In this document: positions 58,660-64,000 of the stretch, one piece after another
Layout of the letters: the number at the start of each line of letters is the position of its first letter
How positions within the stretch are numbered: the stretch's first letter is position 1
Assembly (NCBI RefSeq): GCF_003011885.1
Contig: NZ_PXXO01000010.1
Coordinates: 41,590-105,589, forward strand
Reading direction: 5' to 3'
Source: Cyanobium usitatum str. Tous
GTDB lineage: Bacteria > Cyanobacteriota > Cyanobacteriia > PCC-6307 > Cyanobiaceae
DNA length: 64,000 bases
Translations under genes and position numbers: made by a program
The notes under the pieces: model-generated
Databases searched by the model: none
The model's input: only the letters and a program-made list of their open reading frames with translations
Told to the model about the DNA's origin: nothing

Positions 58660-60348
58660 GTGCTCACGGGACTGCGCCTCAGCAATATCGCCCTGATCGA
58701 GCGGCTGGAGCTCAGCTTCAGCGAGGGCTTCACGGTGCTGACCGGTGAGACGGGAGCAGGTAAATCGATCCTGCTTGATGCCCTCGATGCCCTTTTGGGT
58801 GGGGCCCAGGGCAGCGCCGGCGCCCGGCTGCTGCGCCGCGGCGCTGAGCGCGGCACGATCGAGGCCAGCTTCAGCCTTTCGCCCCCTTTGCAGGCCTGGT
58901 TGCAGCAGCAGGAGCTGGAGGTTGAGGAGGGCGAACTGCTGCTATCGCGCGAGTGGCGCCTCACAGAAGAGCGCCTCAGCAGCCGCAATCGGCTTAATGG
59001 CGTGGTGGTGAGCCGGGCCCAGATCCAGGAGTTGCGGCCCTTGCTGCTCGATCTCACCGTTCAGGGCCAAACCCAGCAGCTGGCGCGGCCCGGTCAGCAG
59101 CGCCGCTGGCTGGATCGCTTTGGTGGTGAAGGCCTTTCGCTTTTGCTGACGCCGGTGGCGGCGGCCTGGCGCCAGTGGAAACAGGCGGCGGCGGCGTTGG
59201 AGCAGGCCCGCAGCGACTGGGACCAGCTACAGCAGCAGCGTGCGGCCCAGGAGCAACTGCTGGCCGACCTGGAGGCGGCCCAGCTGCAAGATCCCCAGGA
59301 GCGTCAGCAGCTCCAAAACGAGGAAAACCGCCTCGCCCATGGGGTGCGGCTGCAGGAGGGGGTGATGGTTTTGCTGGGCCGCTTGCAGGAGGGGGCAGAG
59401 CAGGCGCCATCGGTGCTGGATCACCTGGCCGCCTGCGAACAGGAGCTGCTGCAGATGGAGGCCTTAGATGGCGGCGTCAGTGAGCTGCGCAGTTGCTGTA
59501 GCGATGGTTTGGCGGCTTTGCAGGATCTGGCCCGCGAACTGGATCGCTACGGATCTGGTCTTGATAGTGACCCAGAAAGCTTGGCGGAGCTGCAGGAGCG
59601 CATGGCCCAGCTCAAGGCCCTGGAGCGGCGCCATGGTCAGGAGTTGGCTGGCTTGATCGCCCTGCGCGATCGCCTGCGCCAGCAACTGGCCCCCGGCGGT
59701 GGTGAAGCTTCCCTGGAGGCCCTGGAGCTGGCGGAGCAGCGAGCCCGCCAGCTTCGCGATCAGGCCAATGCCTCGCTCAGCGCTGCCCGCCGCCAGGCCG
59801 CCGCTGCCCTGGAGCAGCAACTGATGCAGGCGCTGCGGCCGATGGGATTGGCCAATGTGCGCTTCGCGGTGGCGATTGCACCAGCGCCAGCCGGGGAGGA
59901 GGGAGCCGATGCGGTGCAGTTTCAGTTTTCCGCCAACCCGGGTGTGCCCCTGGCGCCCCTGGCTGAGGTGGCTTCAGGCGGTGAGATGTCGCGCTTTCTG
60001 CTGGCTCTGAAAACCTGTCTGGCTGCGACAGACCAGCACGTCACCCTGCTTTTCGATGAGATCGATACGGGCGTGAGTGGCCGGGTGAGCGGAGCCATGG
60101 CCGAGCTGCTGGCCCGCCTGGCTAAGCAGCGCCAGGTGTTTTGCGTCACCCACCAACCCCTGGTGGCCGCGGCGGCAGACCACCACTTCCGCGTCTCCAA
60201 GCAGGTGTTGGAGGGTGTCACCCATACGCGGGTGTCCCAGCTGCGGGACACCCAGGACCGTCAGGCGGAGCTGGCCGAACTGGCGGGTGGCGATTCGGGT
60301 GAGGCCAGCAGCTATGCGGCCAGCCTGCTGGATCAATACGGTCGCTAG
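58660..60348 (+). CDS. recN: DNA repair ATPase RecN
   Basis: From GTG 58660 the protein is 562 residues, with the ribosome site GGAGG seven bases upstream. The SMC-like N-terminal ATPase has Walker A GETGAGKS (29-36) and the C-terminal part carries the ABC signature SGGEMSRFLLALK and Walker B LFDEIDTGVSG. A coiled coil of about 200 residues lies between. RecN acts at double-strand breaks with recombination proteins. An upstream reading to 58444 is not RecN-like. Confidence 0.94.
   Translation: MLTGLRLSNIALIERLELSFSEGFTVLTGETGAGKSILLDALDALLGGAQGSAGARLLRRGAERGTIEASFSLSPPLQAWLQQQELEVEEGELLLSREWRLTEERLSSRNRLNGVVVSRAQIQELRPLLLDLTVQGQTQQLARPGQQRRWLDRFGGEGLSLLLTPVAAAWRQWKQAAAALEQARSDWDQLQQQRAAQEQLLADLEAAQLQDPQERQQLQNEENRLAHGVRLQEGVMVLLGRLQEGAEQAPSVLDHLAACEQELLQMEALDGGVSELRSCCSDGLAALQDLARELDRYGSGLDSDPESLAELQERMAQLKALERRHGQELAGLIALRDRLRQQLAPGGGEASLEALELAEQRARQLRDQANASLSAARRQAAAALEQQLMQALRPMGLANVRFAVAIAPAPAGEEGADAVQFQFSANPGVPLAPLAEVASGGEMSRFLLALKTCLAATDQHVTLLFDEIDTGVSGRVSGAMAELLARLAKQRQVFCVTHQPLVAAAADHHFRVSKQVLEGVTHTRVSQLRDTQDRQAELAELAGGDSGEASSYAASLLDQYGR
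59666..59673. repeat. HIP1 palindrome
   Basis: GCGATCGC inside recN. Confidence 0.9.
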
Positions 60349-60422
60349 AACCCCTCCAGCACTGGTCTGTGCCCAGGGCAAGGGGGAGCATCCGTAGACT
60401 TGCTAGTCCATGAGCCGTCTGG

Positions 60423-63400
60423 ATGCCCCGCGCCAAGAGCTCTGCTGTCCCTAGCTCTGCCACCAACGGTGCAGCCGCTAGCAGAACCCTCGCCCAGACC
60501 GTTCACGAAAAGGCCCTTGACCCGAGCCGTGTGCTCAGCGGCGGCTCCTTTGAGGATGTGATCCGGGTGCGGGGCGCCCGTCAGCACAATCTCAAAAACG
60601 TAGACCTCACCATCCCGCGCAATCGCCTGGTGGTGTTCACCGGTGTGAGCGGCAGCGGTAAGAGCTCGCTGGCTTTTGACACGATCTTTGCCGAGGGCCA
60701 GCGCCGCTACGTCGAGAGCCTGTCGGCCTATGCGCGCCAGTTTCTGGGCCAGGTGGATAAGCCCGATGTGGATGCGATCGAGGGGCTCTCACCGGCCATT
60801 TCGATCGATCAGAAATCCACCAGCCACAATCCCCGCTCCACCGTTGGCACGGTGACGGAGATCCAGGACTACCTGCGCCTGCTATTCGGCCGGGCTGGAG
60901 AACCCCATTGTCCTCAGTGCGATCGCTCGATTCGGCCCCAGACCATCGACGAGATGGTGGATCAGATCCTGGCCTTGCCCGAGGGCACCCGCTACCAGTT
61001 GCTGGCGCCGGTGGTGCGCGGCAAGAAAGGTAGCCACGTCAAGCTGCTGGGCGGTCTGGTGGCCGAGGGCTTTGCGCGGGTGCGCATCAATGGCGAAGTG
61101 CGCGAGCTCGCCGACAACATCGAGCTAGATAAAAACCACGCCCACAACATTGAGGTGGTGGTGGACCGGCTTGTGGCCCGCGAGGGGGTGCAGGAGCGAC
61201 TCACCGATTCGCTGCGCACAGCCCTTAAAAGGGGCGATGGTCTGGCGCTGGTGGAGGTGGTGCCCAAGGCCGATGAGGAGCTGCCCGATGGGGTTGAGCG
61301 GGAGCGGCTCTATTCGGAAAATTTCGCCTGCCCGGTGCACGGCGCTGTGATGGAAGAGCTGTCGCCTCGGCTGTTCTCTTTCAACAGCCCCTACGGCGCC
61401 TGCCCCGACTGCCACGGCATCGGCCACCTGCGCAAGTTCACCGCCGAGCGGGTGTTGCCCGATCCCTCCCTGCCCGTTTATGCGGCGATTGCGCCTTGGG
61501 CGGATAAGGACAATTCCTATTACTTCTCCCTGCTTTATTCGGTTGGGGAGGCCTACAAGTTTGAGATCAAGACGCCTTGGAATCAGCTCAGCGCTGAGCA
61601 GCAGGAGGTGCTGCTGCATGGCAGCCAGGAGCCGATCAGCATTCAGGCCGACAGCCGCTATCGCAAGAGCGCCGGCTACGAGCGTCCGTTTGAGGGCATC
61701 TTGCCGATCCTGGAGCGTCAATTGCGCGACGCCAGCGGCGAATCTGTGCGCCAAAAGCTGGAGAAGTTTCTCGAGCTGGTGCCCTGCGCCACCTGCCACG
61801 GCCTGCGATTACGGCCGGAAGCGCTGGCGGTGCGGGTGGGCCCCTATGCCATCCACGAACTCACGGCGGTGAGCGTGGGCGAAACCCTGCGCCGGATCGA
61901 GTCGCTGATGGGGGTGGGTGACAGCGAGGGTGCTGATCCTTTGCTCAGTCCACGCCAGATCCAGATCGGTGATCTGGTGTTGCGGGAGATCAGGCTGCGC
62001 CTGAAGTTTCTTCTGGATGTGGGGCTCGATTATCTGAGCCTGGATCGGCCCGCCATGACCCTCAGCGGTGGCGAAGCCCAGCGGATTCGGTTGGCGACCC
62101 AGATCGGCGCGGGCCTCACCGGAGTGCTCTACGTGCTGGATGAGCCCAGCATTGGTTTGCACCAGCGTGATAACGACCGGCTGCTTAATACCCTGCTGAA
62201 GTTGCGGGATCTAGGCAACACCTTGATCGTGGTGGAGCACGACGAAGACACGATTCGTGCGGCCGACTACGTGGTGGATATTGGCCCGGGGGCGGGGGTG
62301 CATGGCGGCCACATTGTGGCTGAGGGCAGCTTTGAGGATCTACTTGCCGCAGAGGATTCCCTTACCGGGGCCTACCTCAGTGGCCGCCGCTCGATTCCAA
62401 CTCCAGCTGAGCGGCGCAGTACCGGTAGCCGCCGGCTCACGATGGTGGACTGCGAGCGCAACAACCTGGCCGGCTTCGATGTGGAGATTCCACTGGGGCG
62501 GCTGGTGTGCGTCACCGGGGTGAGTGGCAGTGGCAAGAGCACCCTGGTGAATGAGCTGCTGCATCCGGCCCTGGAGCACCAGCTGGGCCTGAAGGTGCCA
62601 TTTCCACCTGGCTTAGGTGAGCTGCGCGGTATCAAGGCGATCGACAAGGTGATCGTGATCGACCAATCACCGATTGGTCGTACGCCCCGCTCCAACCCCG
62701 CCACCTATACGGGCGCTTTTGACCCGATCCGTCAGGTGTTTGCGGCCACGGTGGAGGCCAAGGCTCGCGGCTATCAGGTGGGTCAGTTCAGTTTCAATGT
62801 GAAGGGTGGCCGCTGTGAGGCCTGCAGTGGCCAGGGCGTCAATGTGATCGAGATGAACTTCCTGCCGGATGTATATGTGCAGTGTGATGTATGTAAGGGA
62901 GCCCGCTACAACCGCGAAACGTTGCAGGTGACCTACAAGGGTCACACGATTGCTGATGTGCTGGAGATGACGGTGGAGCAGGCCGCCGATGTGTTTTCAG
63001 CTATCCCGCAGGCTGCCGATCGGTTGCGCACCTTGGTGGATGTGGGCTTGGGCTACGTGAAGCTCGGCCAGCCGGCGCCCACCCTCTCAGGCGGTGAGGC
63101 CCAGCGGGTGAAGCTGGCCACCGAGCTCTCTAAACGGGCCACCGGTAAAACCCTTTATCTGATCGACGAACCCACCACCGGACTCAGCTTCTTTGATGTG
63201 CATAAGTTGATGGATGTGATGCAACGCCTGGTGGACAAGGCCAACTCAATCCTGGTGATTGAGCACAACTTGGATGTGATCCGCTGTGCCGACTGGATCA
63301 TTGATCTGGGACCCGATGGGGGAGATAAGGGTGGTGAGATTGTGGTGGTGGGAACCCCTGAAACGGTGGCAGAGCATCCCACCAGTCATACGGGCAGATA

Positions 63401-63449
63401 CCTCAAGCAAGTGCTGGAGCAGCATCCGCCAGAGGTCTTGGCAGGTTGA
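60423..63449 (+). CDS. uvrA: Excinuclease ABC subunit A (UvrA)
   Basis: The 1008-residue protein is full-length UvrA. The first ATPase has GVSGSGKSSLAFDT (about residue 74), the second GVSGSGKSTLVNEL (about 697); both ABC signatures (LSGGEAQR) are present, as is the zinc finger with CPQC/CPDCHG. It scans DNA for damage with UvrB. The N-terminus has a Ser/Thr/Ala-rich extension of about 45 residues before VIRVRGARQHNLKNVDL. It follows recN by 74 bases and may share its promoter. Confidence 0.96.
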   Translation: MPRAKSSAVPSSATNGAAASRTLAQTVHEKALDPSRVLSGGSFEDVIRVRGARQHNLKNVDLTIPRNRLVVFTGVSGSGKSSLAFDTIFAEGQRRYVESLSAYARQFLGQVDKPDVDAIEGLSPAISIDQKSTSHNPRSTVGTVTEIQDYLRLLFGRAGEPHCPQCDRSIRPQTIDEMVDQILALPEGTRYQLLAPVVRGKKGSHVKLLGGLVAEGFARVRINGEVRELADNIELDKNHAHNIEVVVDRLVAREGVQERLTDSLRTALKRGDGLALVEVVPKADEELPDGVERERLYSENFACPVHGAVMEELSPRLFSFNSPYGACPDCHGIGHLRKFTAERVLPDPSLPVYAAIAPWADKDNSYYFSLLYSVGEAYKFEIKTPWNQLSAEQQEVLLHGSQEPISIQADSRYRKSAGYERPFEGILPILERQLRDASGESVRQKLEKFLELVPCATCHGLRLRPEALAVRVGPYAIHELTAVSVGETLRRIESLMGVGDSEGADPLLSPRQIQIGDLVLREIRLRLKFLLDVGLDYLSLDRPAMTLSGGEAQRIRLATQIGAGLTGVLYVLDEPSIGLHQRDNDRLLNTLLKLRDLGNTLIVVEHDEDTIRAADYVVDIGPGAGVHGGHIVAEGSFEDLLAAEDSLTGAYLSGRRSIPTPAERRSTGSRRLTMVDCERNNLAGFDVEIPLGRLVCVTGVSGSGKSTLVNELLHPALEHQLGLKVPFPPGLGELRGIKAIDKVIVIDQSPIGRTPRSNPATYTGAFDPIRQVFAATVEAKARGYQVGQFSFNVKGGRCEACSGQGVNVIEMNFLPDVYVQCDVCKGARYNRETLQVTYKGHTIADVLEMTVEQAADVFSAIPQAADRLRTLVDVGLGYVKLGQPAPTLSGGEAQRVKLATELSKRATGKTLYLIDEPTTGLSFFDVHKLMDVMQRLVDKANSILVIEHNLDVIRCADWIIDLGPDGGDKGGEIVVVGTPETVAEHPTSHTGRYLKQVLEQHPPEVLAG
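60919..60926. repeat. HIP1 palindrome
   Basis: GCGATCGC inside uvrA, near the first zinc finger coding region. Confidence 0.9.
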
Positions 63450-63561
63450 GTGGTGGCTTAGTGGTGGTTTTGGAGGGTTAGTGGAAGGGCTGGGAGTGGC
63501 TTGGGTGGTGGCTTGATTCGGAAGGGAAATGCCTATAGTTGGGTAAAGAAGGTAGTGCGGT
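63450..63561. other. G/T-rich spacer
   Basis: The spacer after uvrA is rich in GTGG and TTAG runs (GTGGTGGCTT near 63451 and again near 63505), with no gene in either strand. No stem-loop terminator is evident. Confidence 0.5.
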
Positions 63562-64000
63562 GTGGGCAAACCCAAGCGGAGTGGCAGTGGGTTCTCAGCT
63601 GCTAAGCAAACAGCAGCCCCCAAGCAGCAGGTGACCAGGAGTTCTGCTGATCACACCGCTATGGAGCAACAAGCTATTGAACTGATCAATCAAGGGAAAC
63701 TTGAAGAAGCAGAGACGATTTATAGAAAACTAATTGAAGAAGGGACGAAAAATCACATTGTCTATGGAAATCTAGCGGCTATCTGCGGAACGCAGGATAG
63801 ATTTGACGAACTCATAGAACTTCTCAGGAAAACGCTTCACCTCAAGCCCAACTACCCAGGCGCTCACTACAACCTTGGCAATGCTCTCAAGGCGCAGGGG
63901 GACCTAACTGCTGCCATTGGCTCTTACAACACTGCTCTGCAACTCAATCCCAACCACCCCGATGCTCACAACAACCTTGGCAATGCTCTCAAGGCGCAGG
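63562..64000 (+). CDS. TPR-repeat protein, cut at the right edge
   Basis: From GTG 63562, with an AAGAAGG ribosome site about nine bases upstream, 146 codons are present. A basic, Lys/Gln-rich N-terminus (residues 1-35) leads into tetratricopeptide repeats: one degenerate (EEAETIYRKLIEEG), then exact 34-residue units ending LGNALKAQ that repeat at 102-base spacing (63871 and 63973). The gene is clearly richer in A/T than its neighbours. In picocyanobacteria such long TPR proteins often carry a sulfotransferase or glycosyltransferase end; that part is not in view. Confidence 0.85.
   Translation, partial: MGKPKRSGSGFSAAKQTAAPKQQVTRSSADHTAMEQQAIELINQGKLEEAETIYRKLIEEGTKNHIVYGNLAAICGTQDRFDELIELLRKTLHLKPNYPGAHYNLGNALKAQGDLTAAIGSYNTALQLNPNHPDAHNNLGNALKAQ

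Noticed and set aside
63246..63623. 125-residue minus-strand frame rich in Pro and Thr
   Set aside because: It overlaps the end of uvrA and the G/T-rich spacer; the residue mix simply reflects that spacer.

Overview
The window is a dense, high-GC stretch of chromosome from a picocyanobacterium of the Synechococcus/Cyanobium type. The evidence is the gene content: sulfolipid synthesis (sqdB, sqdX), a Ycf37-type photosystem I assembly TPR protein, a plastid-type Gap2, a CYP38/TLP40-like lumenal cyclophilin, cyanobacterial CbiD, and many small proteins whose look is typical of picocyanobacteria. HIP1 palindromes (GCGATCGC) are rare (four found), as expected outside the HIP1-rich cyanobacteria. 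The tRNA carries no encoded CCA. No phage, insertion sequence or CRISPR array was seen.

Layout, left to right. 1-2115: a cut-off family 2 glycosyltransferase and a SpoIID-like lipoprotein (minus). 2193-3346: rpmI, rplT and ycf37 (plus). 4047-7306: thiG, then sqdB-sqdX. 7308-13054 (minus): penicillin-binding protein 2, two unknown proteins, guaA and cbiD. 13111-14407: a serine/alanine-glyoxylate type aminotransferase and tRNA-Gly(CCC). 14492-16510: a patch of small, weakly characterised genes. 16517-18603: an SNF2 helicase with a HARP-like N-terminus divergent from an HNH nuclease. 18549-23243: small membrane proteins, an SDR protein, pdxA, accB-efp and the cyclophilin. 23309-28599: gap2, murC-murB-ybaB, rsgA-tusA. 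28339-30394: the grpE-dnaJ-tusA-rsgA operon. 30474-34674: pilB-pilT-pilC. 34662-37528: a BaiN-like flavoprotein, dusA and a glycine-rich RRM protein. 37619-44097 (minus): argH, an RsbU-like phosphatase, ftsY, nusB, DUF502 and an HpsJ-like protein. 44145-48619: queG, a TPR protein and a GyrA/ParC-family subunit. 48688-54470 (minus): dnaN, a PRC-barrel protein, purL, purF. 54471-54895: non-coding, the best candidate for oriC. 54896-58551 (minus): thrC, a DUF1400 protein and an ABC1 kinase. 58660-63449: recN and uvrA. 63562-end: a truncated, more AT-rich TPR gene.

The dnaN end of the window is a replication and repair neighbourhood (dnaN, type IIA topoisomerase subunit, recN, uvrA) with a DnaA-box-bearing spacer. 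Most other genes are housekeeping. The points most worth a second look are the split SNF2-HARP/HNH pair (a possible bacterial counterpart of ZRANB3), the missing GyrA box in the topoisomerase subunit, in-frame 15-18-nt minisatellites at several gene ends, a G6 tract beside tandem ATGs at a lipoprotein start, and the probably foreign TPR gene at the right edge. All calls rest on reading the sequence; no database search was run.
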